Origin: a bacterium Ga0077546
GTDB taxonomy: Bacteria; Cyanobacteriota; Vampirovibrionia; Obscuribacterales; Obscuribacteraceae
NCBI GenBank assembly: GCA_001464165.1
Contig: LNEX01000184.1
Coordinates: forward strand, 1 to 15,122
Direction: 5' to 3'
DNA length: 15,122 bases
Of this stretch, positions 1-6,902 are shown piece by piece. The number at the start of each line of letters is the position of its first letter. The stretch's first letter is position 1. The notes beneath the pieces were generated by a model. It made no database searches and had not been told where the DNA came from. It saw only the letters and a list, made by a program, of their open reading frames with translations. Made by a program: the position numbers and the translations under genes.

Positions 1-211
1 ACGTTTTCTTATCATGCCAATCTTTTCCGGGGAAAAGTTGGGATATTGTTGGGATGGGTTTTTCCAAAGTCCCGAAAGTCTTGGGCGATGAGAGACTCGT
101 TCCCAACCCCCTCGGTGTAAATGAAGAGCTCGGTTAGTTTCTCTGGTTTACTCCCAAGAGCTGACCCACGATCAACGGTATCTCGATTCGCTCCGCCCCC
201 TATAATCGCCT

Positions 212-949
212 CTAGAATGGGAAAGGCTCAATATACTCACTGCCGACAAAGGCTCGACCTTCATGAAAAGGGTGTATCTGCGAGATATAACTCGGCTTTA
301 GCACCAGCTTTCCGGTTCGATCTATTAGGCCCCATTTCCCATGAACAAGTATTCCAGCTCTGTCTTCCGAGAATGGTGTCACTTTCTCAAATTTTCCAGA
401 AATGACACAATTGCCGACCTTGTCTATAAATTTCCAAAACGGCTCACCATCAAGCTTTACGCCAGCAAGGCCTTGCGTATAATCTTGAACCTCACAAAAA
501 GGGCCAGACTTTGTTTTGCCATGCTTATCTATAAAGGTCCAACGATAATTGGGGTCGTCCCCTGGCCGTCGCCAAACTCCAAGACGCGGGAGTCGATCCG
601 CATTGTTCGAAATATCAATAACGGCAGCTATGCCATCAGAAAAATCAGAAGCAAAAAGGTAGCTAAAGTCGCTTCTAAGATGTTTACCATTCTTGTCTAC
701 ATAATTGGCAAATGGAATAAAGTCAATGGCCGAATGCCGTCCGTAACCTCGCACCAAAGGACCTTGCTCGTTCTGCAGGTCTAATACTAAACGACCTGTT
801 TTATCAATGAATCCATAGGGATCCCAAAGTCGCCGAATTGCAGGAGCCTCGGATGTATAAAATATGTATCAATACCCAGCCGAGCAAAGAACCAAAGCCA
901 GAGTAATCAGCATCAATATACCTACCACCCATTTGCGTACTGTCGTCAC
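212..949 (-). pseudogene. WG-repeat protein with N-terminal membrane/signal segment, interrupted by an in-frame TGA
   Basis: The stretch from about 757 down to 212 encodes several WG-type repeats, short units of about 30-40 residues built around a Trp/Phe-hydrophobic-Asp-Lys-x-Gly core. The clearest is KWGLIDRTGKLVLKP near 300-340; others read YGFIDKTGRLVL, YVDKNGKH, FIDKHGKT and FIDKVGN. The same frame continues upstream through DPYGFIDKTG to a TGA at 869-871. Beyond the stop it runs on into a hydrophobic helix (WVVGILMLITLALVLCSAGY) that begins at a GTG at 949, with GGAGA about five bases before it. RBS, membrane segment and repeats are thus all in one frame, broken only by the TGA. Read as Trp (TGG) the gene would encode about 245 residues. 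Without the upstream part, translation could only restart at a weak TTG near 757. WG repeats are thought to mediate binding; the function here is unknown. The domain call is fairly sure; the pseudogene call is moderate. Confidence 0.62.
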
Positions 950-1340
950 GTTCGTCTCCAGCTAATGTCTTCTTGTTCGGGGCAATATACTGGTGCAGAT
1001 CTGCGCGGTTTGCGCATAGGCTTTACTGGTGGTGCTAATTTCGTTTTGCTGGCGAGCGTTGCAGCGAAGGCGGGCTTCCTTCGCTGGTGTCCTTATGTGA
1101 TCCTATCCTAGATCACCTATGTGAGTATCCTTGGAGTCCGTTTCGACTTTCAGAGGAAACGAAGCGAAAGCTCATGAAGCCTGGTAAAGACGGGCAACTA
1201 AGCGAAATAGATATTCAGGCTGAAGAGTAGAGATAGAAGTTAGAGAACCAAGAGAAATACGAATGAATGATCCATTTTCTATTTTGGTCGTCAGGGTAAG
1301 GCAACCGGTATGGCGTGGGCCGAAGACTACCCCAATAACA
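950..1340. other. About 390-base stretch without a convincing gene; contains stem-loop and a weak 47-codon frame
   Basis: No gene of normal length is visible here. The stretch holds a 9-bp stem-loop at 1062-1086 and a second inverted repeat (GTGATC at 1097-1102, GATCAC at 1111-1116). A plus-strand frame open from about 1040 to a TAG at 1228-1230 could start at a GTG at 1087, directly after the stem-loop. It would give a 47-residue peptide ending in an acidic tail (SEIDIQAEE), but no ribosome binding site is visible. It could be a gene remnant or chance. A 31-codon frame at 1263-1358 runs into the terminator and is probably meaningless. Confidence 0.4.
1062..1086. repeat. Perfect 9-bp inverted repeat (stem-loop) with 7-base loop
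   Basis: CAGCGAAGG at 1062-1070 and CCTTCGCTG at 1078-1086 are exact reverse complements separated by CGGGCTT. No T-run follows on either strand, so it does not look like an intrinsic terminator. It could be an RNA structure, a protein site or a dispersed palindromic repeat unit. Only one copy was seen in the window. Confidence 0.7.
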
Positions 1341-1370
1341 AAAAGGCCAGTCGCTTAAGACCGGCCTTTT
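1341..1370 (-). terminator. Intrinsic terminator downstream of tRNA-fMet
   Basis: AAAAGGCC and GGCCTTTT form the outer arms and GTC/GAC an inner extension, with one A-C mismatch and a six-base loop. On the minus strand the stem ends in a run of T just downstream of the tRNA CCA end, as expected for rho-independent termination of the tRNA transcript. The A-run on the other side could let it work in both directions. Confidence 0.85.
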
Positions 1371-1382
1371 AAATGTTCTAAA

Positions 1383-1459
<77 letters not shown>

Positions 1460-1579
1460 CAGCTATCTTACAACGACTTGATGGGATAATTCGAGGGGGC
1501 GGTCAAGAAATATCGTGACTAAGTGCTAATTTTGTCTGCCCAATTGTTCAATACTCAGACCAGTACAGGATTTTCAGTT

Positions 1580-2053
1580 ATGAAGGCAGTGTTACAGAGA
1601 GCTTCACGTGCCAGTGTTGTGGTGAACGGAGAGGTGATTAGCGAGTTTCAGTCAAGTAGTGATCATGCCTGTGGCTTGCTCATCCTTTTGGGCGTAGAAC
1701 AAGGCGATGGTGAGGCTGACAGCGTCTACTTGGCGACCAAGGCGGCCGAGCTGCGTATTTTTGAAGATGAGAATGGCAAAATGAATCTTGCCCTGCAAGA
1801 AGCGGGCGGGCAGGTGATAGTTGTCTCACAATTCACGCTGCTTGCTGACTGGAAGAAAGGTCGTCGGCCTGGATTCACCCAAGCTGCTGCACCGGCTGAA
1901 GGAGAGAGGCTCTATCAGCACTTCTGCGAGGAGTTGCGGCAGAAAGGCCTAACCGTGGGCACCGGGGTTTTTGGCGCTGACATGAAAGTTAGTTTGGTTA
2001 ACGACGGCCCGGTGACGATATTGCTAGAAGCCCGTCAAGGCAAGCCTGTTTAA
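1580..2053 (+). CDS. dtd: D-aminoacyl-tRNA deacylase (D-Tyr-tRNA deacylase)
   Basis: This 157-residue protein, close to the family's usual length of about 145-155, hydrolyses D-amino acids (and in related enzymes glycine) mischarged onto tRNA. It starts [19 protein letters not shown], the standard DTD N-terminus. It carries the two hallmark motifs: SQFT at residues 83-86, and the Gly-cisPro motif in [10 protein letters not shown] (G143-P144), which reaches into the partner subunit's active site of the dimer. The ATG at 1580 was chosen because the family begins exactly there; an upstream in-frame ATG at 1523 would add 19 residues without family support. The ribosome binding site is weak. The gene is cytosolic, stands alone on the plus strand next to tRNA-fMet, and converges with the kinase gene that ends at 2091. 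Confidence 0.95.
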   Translation: MKAVLQRASRASVVVNGEVISEFQSSSDHACGLLILLGVEQGDGEADSVYLATKAAELRIFEDENGKMNLALQEAGGQVIVVSQFTLLADWKKGRRPGFTQAAAPAEGERLYQHFCEELRQKGLTVGTGVFGADMKVSLVNDGPVTILLEARQGKPV

Positions 2054-2090
2054 TTGGCCTAAGTTCTAACTCTGCTTAACACTAGCTCAG

Positions 2091-2792
2091 CTAAACGCTT
2101 GTATGCAATTTGCGGTCTGACAAAATTGTGGCCAATTCTTTGCGCAGCGTTTTTTGCACTGTTTCAACGGGGTCATCGGCCGCGATAGTTTGGAAGTTAT
2201 ACTCTTCAGCCATGCGCTCATATTCAAAAAGAATCTGTGATTGATATAGTTTGAACGATTGGTACAAGTCATTAGACATGCCGATGTCTCTGCCTGATTC
2301 ATAAAAATCGAGGCCACCGCGAGTGGTGATGATGCGACGCAGGAGTGGCTCTAGAGGCATCTTTAAGTAAACAACCAAATCTGGCTCAACGGCAAAGCTA
2401 TAGAGCTCACGCACCCATGAGGGGTCCGCCCCTCTGACTACATCGCGGGCTAGGGCCGTGTAGAAGTAGCGATTGGTTATGACAATATGACCAGCTTTTA
2501 GTGCTGGAATAATAATGTTGTGCAGGCGGTCAGCCAAGTCTGTGGCGTAGAGCAAAGAGAAAGTTATGGTGTTGAGTGCATTTTTTTCTTTGGCTTTGTC
2601 GATTACTCGTGTCATCAGTTGTGACGATTTCCAGTCGGTTCTCGTTACGCCATAGCCTTCTACGTTCAGCCAGGTCTGTAGCAATTGGGCTTGGGTGGTG
2701 CGACCAACGCCATCGGTGCCTTCCAGCACAATTAGCTTTCCTGGATATTCGTGTTTAGCTCTTTTGCCACTGCTAGGGCCTTTTTCAGTCAT
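2091..2792 (-). CDS. Thymidylate-kinase-like P-loop protein, degenerate paralogue
   Basis: This 233-residue protein has the fold pattern of thymidylate kinase (dTMP to dTDP): P-loop, an ADR...IIIPALKAG helix, an R-Y strand motif and a YESG lid region. It aligns almost without gaps to its upstream neighbour (2822-3475), about half identical by eye. Two catalytic positions differ. The Walker A lysine is Arg31 (GTDGVGRTT), and the aspartate of the DRY motif is Asn107 (ITNRYFYT). Family knowledge says both matter for phosphate and Mg/nucleotide handling, so activity is doubtful; it may be a regulatory or dimerising paralogue, or have changed substrate. As in the neighbour, the usual REPG dTMP-binding motif is replaced (TDWKSS here). 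The gene lies 29 bases downstream of the intact paralogue, likely co-transcribed. The ATG at 2792 has a weak AGG-type RBS. Confidence 0.85.
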   Translation of the reverse strand: MTEKGPSSGKRAKHEYPGKLIVLEGTDGVGRTTQAQLLQTWLNVEGYGVTRTDWKSSQLMTRVIDKAKEKNALNTITFSLLYATDLADRLHNIIIPALKAGHIVITNRYFYTALARDVVRGADPSWVRELYSFAVEPDLVVYLKMPLEPLLRRIITTRGGLDFYESGRDIGMSNDLYQSFKLYQSQILFEYERMAEEYNFQTIAADDPVETVQKTLRKELATILSDRKLHTSV

Positions 2793-2821
2793 TGTCTTGC
2801 CTAACTTTCTATTTTAAGTAT

Positions 2822-3475
2822 CTATCCAATCAAACTTGTGGCGATTTCGCGGAAGAGCATCTGTTGTTCGTGGATTGGCTTTATCGCAGGCATAGTGTGG
2901 AAGCCATATTCGCCTACCATTTTGTCGTATTCATTGATAATGCGCGATTGAAAAATTTGAAATGATTCCATGGGGTCGGCTGATAAGCCAACGTCCATAC
3001 CTGATTCGTAGTAGCCTGGCATGCGGCTATTGGCAATGCGAGCCAGCGAAACTTCTACAGGTACTTGAAAATAAAAGGCGCCGTCAGGGCGAATGGAAAA
3101 ACCGTAAAGACTGCGTACCCAGTCAGCGTCAACACCGCGAGCGACATCACGGGCGAAGGCTGTATAGCAGTAGCGATCGGCCAGAACAATAAGACCAGCT
3201 TTTAGGGCTGGAATAATAATATTTTCCAGACGATCGGCAAAGTCTGTGGCGTGCAATAGGCTGAAAGTGGTTGGAATTAGTGAATTGGAGCGTTTCGCTT
3301 GCTTAATTGTTTTAGAAATTAGTACTGACGAATTCCACTCAGTAAATATTACGCTTTTGCCCTTTGATTCCAGCCAGTTGCGCAATAAATCGAGTTGAGT
3401 CGATTTGCCAGAGCCGTCTACGCCTTCAACTACGAAAAGCTTGCCGGGAAAGTTATGTTTGTTGTTGAGGCGCAT
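2822..3475 (-). CDS. Thymidylate-kinase-like nucleotide kinase (intact catalytic motifs)
   Basis: This 217-residue protein keeps the TMPK-family catalytic elements: Walker A GVDGSGKST with Lys24, the helix TDFADRLENIIIPALKAG, and the DRY motif at Asp100-Arg101. It also has a lid-region segment YESGMDVGLS. Family members transfer phosphate from ATP to dTMP on the way to dTTP. The canonical dTMP-binding REPG loop is replaced by TEWNSS, and the usual SLAYQ segment after DRY reads TAFARD. The enzyme therefore belongs to a divergent branch whose nucleotide substrate I cannot be sure of, so no gene symbol is assigned. It is the first gene of a two-gene minus-strand unit and is transcribed away from the shared intergenic region with the CRP-like site. 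The ATG at 3475 lacks a strong RBS. Confidence 0.88.
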   Translation of the reverse strand: MRLNNKHNFPGKLFVVEGVDGSGKSTQLDLLRNWLESKGKSVIFTEWNSSVLISKTIKQAKRSNSLIPTTFSLLHATDFADRLENIIIPALKAGLIVLADRYCYTAFARDVARGVDADWVRSLYGFSIRPDGAFYFQVPVEVSLARIANSRMPGYYESGMDVGLSADPMESFQIFQSRIINEYDKMVGEYGFHTMPAIKPIHEQQMLFREIATSLIG

Positions 3476-3532
3476 ACTTAAACGTGATTTACCTTTAGAT
3501 AACTAAAGTAAGGGTCTCAAGTCGATTTCTCA

Positions 3533-3548
3533 TGTGATCAATTTCACA
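3533..3548. promoter_or_regulatory. CRP/FNR-family operator-like palindrome (TGTGA-N6-TCACA)
   Basis: TGTGA (3533-3537), TCAATT, then TCACA (3544-3548) match both half-sites of the CRP consensus exactly, with the correct 6-base spacing. The site lies between divergent genes. It is centred about 41 bases upstream of the start predicted from the -10-like TATTAT at 3569-3574, the classical class II activator position. The match is seen directly; binding by a CRP-like regulator is inferred. Confidence 0.6.
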
Positions 3549-3568
3549 GTGATGATTGAGAACATCGC

Positions 3569-3574
3569 TATTAT
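3569..3574 (+). promoter_or_regulatory. Probable -10 element of the TPR-protein promoter
   Basis: TATTAT matches five of six bases of the sigma-70 -10 box, in an AT-rich block (TATTATATAAG). No good -35 box lies 16-18 bases upstream; the CRP-like palindrome occupies that position, which is typical of class II activated promoters. Transcription would start near 3581, about 45 bases before the ATG at 3627. Confidence 0.45.
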
Positions 3575-3626
3575 ATAAGGCATTGTATGCTCATTCGTTG
3601 TTTTTAACCGATTGTCAGGGTTCTCT

Positions 3627-5348
3627 ATGACTTCCAATTTGAAATCAGGCAGAGCTCATGCTCTACTTCTATCGCTTTCAGTATCGATTGCCGTTGGTGG
3701 CGAGGTAAGTGTCCTTTTTGCTCCGTCTGCGGCCATGGCGTTATCTCTGAAAATGCCTAGTTTTAGAAAGGCCAAAGATGAGCCGGCTGCTGAGAATAAG
3801 GCTGAAAGTAAGACAGAGGGTAAGGCAGAACCTAAAGCTGCTCGGCCCGCTCCTAAGTCTGCGGAAAAGCCCGTAGAAGCTGCGCCCCCAGCAAGTAAGT
3901 TTCACTTTGGTTTCGGTAAGAAGAAAGAGTCTCCCGCGCCCGCCGAAGCAACGGAAGTGCCCGGGCCGAAGCCTGCCGATTCGGCTAAGCCTGAACCTAA
4001 GCCGGAACCCAGGCAAGACGCTCAGCCTGGGCCGAGAATAAACCCTGAAGCTGAATCACAAGCTGAGTCTAAGGTCGAAGCTAAGCCAGAAACCAGAGTC
4101 GAACCCCAGTCAGAGACCAGACCAGAGTCTATTTTTGAGTCAAAAGGCGAAGAGGCTCCAGAAGCAACGAAAGCGCCAGTGCCCGGTTCAAGTGTAGAGA
4201 CAGGGGCGCCCGTGCCGGCTCGAACCGAGAGGCCCGAGCCATTAGAACAAAAGAGCCCGCTGGCTCCTTCTGAGAGTGTTCCTCCACAGAGTGTTTCTCC
4301 ACAGAATATTCCCTCGCAGAATGCTCCGGTTGCCCCTGTTCCTGGTGCATCTGGGGTTGAGTCTACTGAGGCTCCAATAACAGAGCCCCCTGAACCAATC
4401 AAGAAGGCTGTGCCTGCTCTCCCAAAAGCTGTTCCGCTTGACGAAGAGGGCGCTGCTGAACCAGCAAAAAAAGGCAGCAATAAGAACATTGAGATGGCCC
4501 CTGATCAAGTAGAAGAAACTGACGAGAGTGAGCCTGCTGCCGCCAAACCTAAAGCCAAGCCTAAAGCCACTGATGCTGATGCTGATGCTGAATCTGAAGA
4601 AGAGGATGAGGCTGCTGCTGAAAAGAAAAAACGTAAATTTCCTCGGCGTAAAGAAGACATCGATGATGCTGAAGAGATGGAAGAAAGTGAATATCGCGAC
4701 GAGCAAGAAAAGAAGCGAAAGGAAGCACATTTGCGCGAATTGACAGCACCGTCGGTGCCACCAGCGCAGAGAGATCCCGAGCCCCATTTGCTTAAGGCTC
4801 AGCGTCTAACTCGCCAGGGTAAGTTTAGTGATGCACTTAGAGAAATCAACATTGCTCTTAGCTTGAAGCCCATGTACTGGGAAGCCCAATATCAAGGTGC
4901 CCTTATTTTTCAGCTGCAAGAGCGCAATAAAGAAGCCATAGAACGCTACCAATATATTGTTGATCGACGACCTGATTATATGGAGGCCTTTATCAATCTG
5001 GGTTCACTTCTTGCTAAAGAAGGTGATTTAGAAGAAGCCGAAGTAGCCTATCGCAAAGCAATTGATTTGCATTTTAATTCGATGTCGGCTCACTATAATT
5101 TGGCCAACTTGCAAATTAAGCAGAACAAGCTCAATGAGGCGCTGAAAGAGCTGAAGATTTGTTTGAAGTTGTCGCCGCAGAATGCCTGGGTGCATAATAA
5201 CCTAGGCGTAATTTATCTTAAGCGCAATTATCTAGAAGAGGCCGAAGAGGAGTTCACTAAAGCCACTAATCTAGAGCCTGCCAACAAAGCCTTCTCATCT
5301 AACTTGCTTTTGGTGAGAAACAAGCGGCGCAAACCTGTTCAGGTCTAG
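3627..5348 (+). CDS. Secreted TPR protein with long charged, proline-rich linker
   Basis: This 573-residue protein begins with a signal peptide (hydrophobic LLLSLSVSIAVGG, then SAAMA before a likely cleavage site near residue 37). Residues about 45-380 are low-complexity, rich in Pro, Ala, Glu and Lys, with repeated KPEPK-, AESK- and KAKPKA-like pieces and a very acidic patch (DADADAESEEEDEAAAEKKKRK). The C-terminus holds five consecutive 34-residue tetratricopeptide repeats (residues 386-555), each with the A-x-x-x-Y/N-L-G and P-loop-turn pattern. TPRs are protein-binding scaffolds. The linker could span the periplasm or cell wall, as in TonB-like proteins, but no TonB or peptidoglycan-binding domain is visible. 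I chose ATG 3627 (AGGG seven bases upstream) over the in-frame TTG at 3612. It is likely controlled by the CRP-like site upstream. Exact function is unknown. Confidence 0.85.
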   Translation: MTSNLKSGRAHALLLSLSVSIAVGGEVSVLFAPSAAMALSLKMPSFRKAKDEPAAENKAESKTEGKAEPKAARPAPKSAEKPVEAAPPASKFHFGFGKKKESPAPAEATEVPGPKPADSAKPEPKPEPRQDAQPGPRINPEAESQAESKVEAKPETRVEPQSETRPESIFESKGEEAPEATKAPVPGSSVETGAPVPARTERPEPLEQKSPLAPSESVPPQSVSPQNIPSQNAPVAPVPGASGVESTEAPITEPPEPIKKAVPALPKAVPLDEEGAAEPAKKGSNKNIEMAPDQVEETDESEPAAAKPKAKPKATDADADAESEEEDEAAAEKKKRKFPRRKEDIDDAEEMEESEYRDEQEKKRKEAHLRELTAPSVPPAQRDPEPHLLKAQRLTRQGKFSDALREINIALSLKPMYWEAQYQGALIFQLQERNKEAIERYQYIVDRRPDYMEAFINLGSLLAKEGDLEEAEVAYRKAIDLHFNSMSAHYNLANLQIKQNKLNEALKELKICLKLSPQNAWVHNNLGVIYLKRNYLEEAEEEFTKATNLEPANKAFSSNLLLVRNKRRKPVQV

Positions 5349-5386
5349 ATATTTTTGTTCTCTAGCTGGTGTTCTTTTTAACTAAC

Positions 5387-6232
5387 CTAGTTAATCTGCA
5401 CACCTAGGTCGTTGGTTAATTGCACTTCTAGCTCTTGACCTGGTCCTAGGCTAACATTGTCGCCTGAGCGGAAAATGGCTATGGCCGAACCACCAATGGC
5501 GGTGGCAATGGCTGGTGCGCCTAGGGTGGCAACGTTGGCGGCTATTAGAGCACCACGAGCAGTGCCGGTGGAAGACAAGCCTGTGACAGCGCGCACGTTG
5601 CCTTCTACTCTAGTGCCAAAATTGGTGCCTGGATCTAGTTGACCTTTTTGATTGGTCAGGCCTTTTTGAAATTCTAAGGCTGCATCAAGAGGAATGACTT
5701 CGCCAGATGGAGTGACTATCTGTTCAAGTCTTAAGCCAATCTTGGCGGCTCGACTCAGCAGTCTTGGTTTGGTAACTTCAAAGACTCGGCCGCGCACAAG
5801 GCTACCTTTGGCAAGTAGTAGGCTGGTGCCATAGAACAAATCATCTTTGACGTGGGCTTCGAATAAATCTCCAGGATTGCTCGCTTTTGCATCGACTGCT
5901 GTTTCTAGGACAAGCTTCAGGCGCGTTTGCACTGGCAAAGAGGCGGACGAGGCGTCGGCTTTCAGGGCTGTTCCCGAACCAGAGTTATCTGGGCTAGCAA
6001 TACGCGAACCAGAGCCAGGGTTGTATGTGCGGCTTGGTGCTAATGGGGCATTGGGCGGGAACTCGGGTACGTTCTTGGGGTCCATGGTCTCAATCGGGCA
6101 GGTTGTGCGCTGGGGAGCATAGCGCGGTTGGGTTGAATCTTGCCGGGCAAGCGCTGCCGAACTAGACCAGGTTAATAGATTTAGAGTTGTGGCTGTGAGA
6201 GCCAAAGCCCTGATAGTCTGATTGTTTTGCAC
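5387..6232 (-). CDS. Exported protein of unknown function with glycine-zipper-like C-terminal segment
   Basis: This 281-residue protein has a signal peptide (ALALTATTLNLLTWSSSAALA, cleavage near residue 29) and a Pro/Ser/Gly-rich linker (about 30-100). A beta-rich domain follows, with GTSLLLAKGSLVRGRVFEV and VTPSGEVIPLDAALEF. Then come a Gly/Ala-rich hydrophobic stretch (GALIAANVATLGAPAIATAIGG) and a closing SLGPGQELEVQLTNDLGV. The pattern 'high-value setting, KGS.VRG.V, LxxIVTPSGExIPL' recalls envelope proteins with a VirB10/TrbI-like beta domain, but I cannot assign a family. The start is a GTG at 6232 preceded by a strong GGGGAAG. It lies 58 bases downstream of the P-loop kinase gene and may end the kdsB transcript. 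It converges with the TPR gene, leaving 38 bases between them. Confidence 0.75.
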   Translation of the reverse strand: MQNNQTIRALALTATTLNLLTWSSSAALARQDSTQPRYAPQRTTCPIETMDPKNVPEFPPNAPLAPSRTYNPGSGSRIASPDNSGSGTALKADASSASLPVQTRLKLVLETAVDAKASNPGDLFEAHVKDDLFYGTSLLLAKGSLVRGRVFEVTKPRLLSRAAKIGLRLEQIVTPSGEVIPLDAALEFQKGLTNQKGQLDPGTNFGTRVEGNVRAVTGLSSTGTARGALIAANVATLGAPAIATAIGGSAIAIFRSGDNVSLGPGQELEVQLTNDLGVQIN

Positions 6233-6290
6233 TTTACTCTTCCCCTGAGAACCAACTAGATTGTAATACCTTTCATCGAAGTCGGCCTGT

Positions 6291-6902
6291 TCAAGTCTGC
6301 ACTCTTAAGAATTTATCGACTAAGCCCTGATAGTGAGGTACAAGCTCTTCTAGTAGCTGCTTGCGCTCGCTGATTAAGTTTAGGGGGGTGTGCCTTCGAA
6401 TTGTTGCTTGGCGGGCTTTGACTCGTTTTGTCGCTTCCTTGACACTGCATTCGCTGAAATGCATTTCTACCTGATAGCCGTGCTCTTTTACACTTTTGAT
6501 TAAGTCTAGGTGTTTGCGGTTGGTGGCGCTGTGGTCAAAGAAAATGTTCCGTTTCCCCTCCACTAAATTTTGCAGCAAATGGTAGCCGATGGCGCGAGCG
6601 GGCAATTCCCAGCGCTGAAAGGCTTCTTCTATTCCATAATCTTGGCAGTCTTGCTGGTAGCCTGTCAGGCTTTCCATTATGCTGTCAAATTGCACTAGAT
6701 TAAAAGAGCCATTGCTCCTTAAAAAACGCTGAGTGTAACTGGTTTTACCGCTGCCAGGAATGCCGCACATATGAATGAAGAGTGGTTCATTGCTCTGTTG
6801 TCTGCCGGCCTCTGTCAGTGCCGCCGCAATCAGGGTTTGGGCTTCGCCTCTTAAGGCTTGAGGCACATCTTCAAAGTCGATGAGCTTGGCACTATTTATC
6901 AT
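6291..6902 (-). CDS. P-loop kinase of the AAA_33 / zeta-toxin / polynucleotide-kinase-like group
   Basis: This 203-residue protein has a Walker A motif CGIPGSGKTSY (Lys53), an acidic acceptor-side residue in FDSIM (Asp73), and the motif FFDHSATNRKHLDLI (Asp123, Asn128-Arg129). The last corresponds to the D-x-T-x-x-N-R signature of this kinase group. Arg-rich lid residues follow (RVKARQATIRR). Such enzymes phosphorylate nucleic-acid ends, small metabolites, or UDP-sugars (zeta toxins); the substrate here is unknown. No antitoxin-like partner is adjacent, so a toxin role is not supported. I chose the start at 6902 because its ATG overlaps the stop of the preceding phosphatase gene as ATGA, which implies translational coupling; an upstream in-frame start at 6917 lies inside that gene. 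The coupling suggests that kinase and phosphatase act on the same pathway. Confidence 0.85.
   Translation of the reverse strand: MINSAKLIDFEDVPQALRGEAQTLIAAALTEAGRQQSNEPLFIHMCGIPGSGKTSYTQRFLRSNGSFNLVQFDSIMESLTGYQQDCQDYGIEEAFQRWELPARAIGYHLLQNLVEGKRNIFFDHSATNRKHLDLIKSVKEHGYQVEMHFSECSVKEATKRVKARQATIRRHTPLNLISERKQLLEELVPHYQGLVDKFLRVQT

Noticed and set aside
22..37. CTTTTCCGGGGAAAAG palindrome-like element near the left edge
   Set aside because: It is a short hairpin with a very small loop and no T-run or gene end that would make it a terminator.
12..227. Minus-strand frame open from about 227 down to a stop at 12-14, one frame off the end of the WG gene
   Set aside because: It has no start codon, no RBS and no recognisable family; 72 codons without a stop can arise by chance. 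It may be worth checking if the adjoining sequence becomes available.
341..784. 147-codon open frame on the plus strand
   Set aside because: It lies opposite the WG-repeat gene, whose repeats are recognisable on the minus strand; the plus-strand translation has no domain-like character.
869..871. TGA read as selenocysteine or as Trp by a changed genetic code
   Set aside because: No SECIS-like structure was evident, the site lies next to a membrane helix rather than a redox motif, and other genes here use TGG for Trp and TGA as a stop.
1097..1117. Second CRP-like site (TGTGATC...GATCACC)
   Set aside because: The half-sites are 12 bases apart instead of 6, so the spacing does not fit a CRP-family dimer.
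1263..1358. 31-codon ORF starting MNDPFSILVV
   Set aside because: It runs into the tRNA terminator stem and has no family resemblance; probably chance.
3741..4787. Several long antisense open frames opposite the secreted TPR gene
   Set aside because: They arise from the low-complexity Pro/Ala/Glu/Lys coding sequence on the plus strand and have biased, meaningless compositions.
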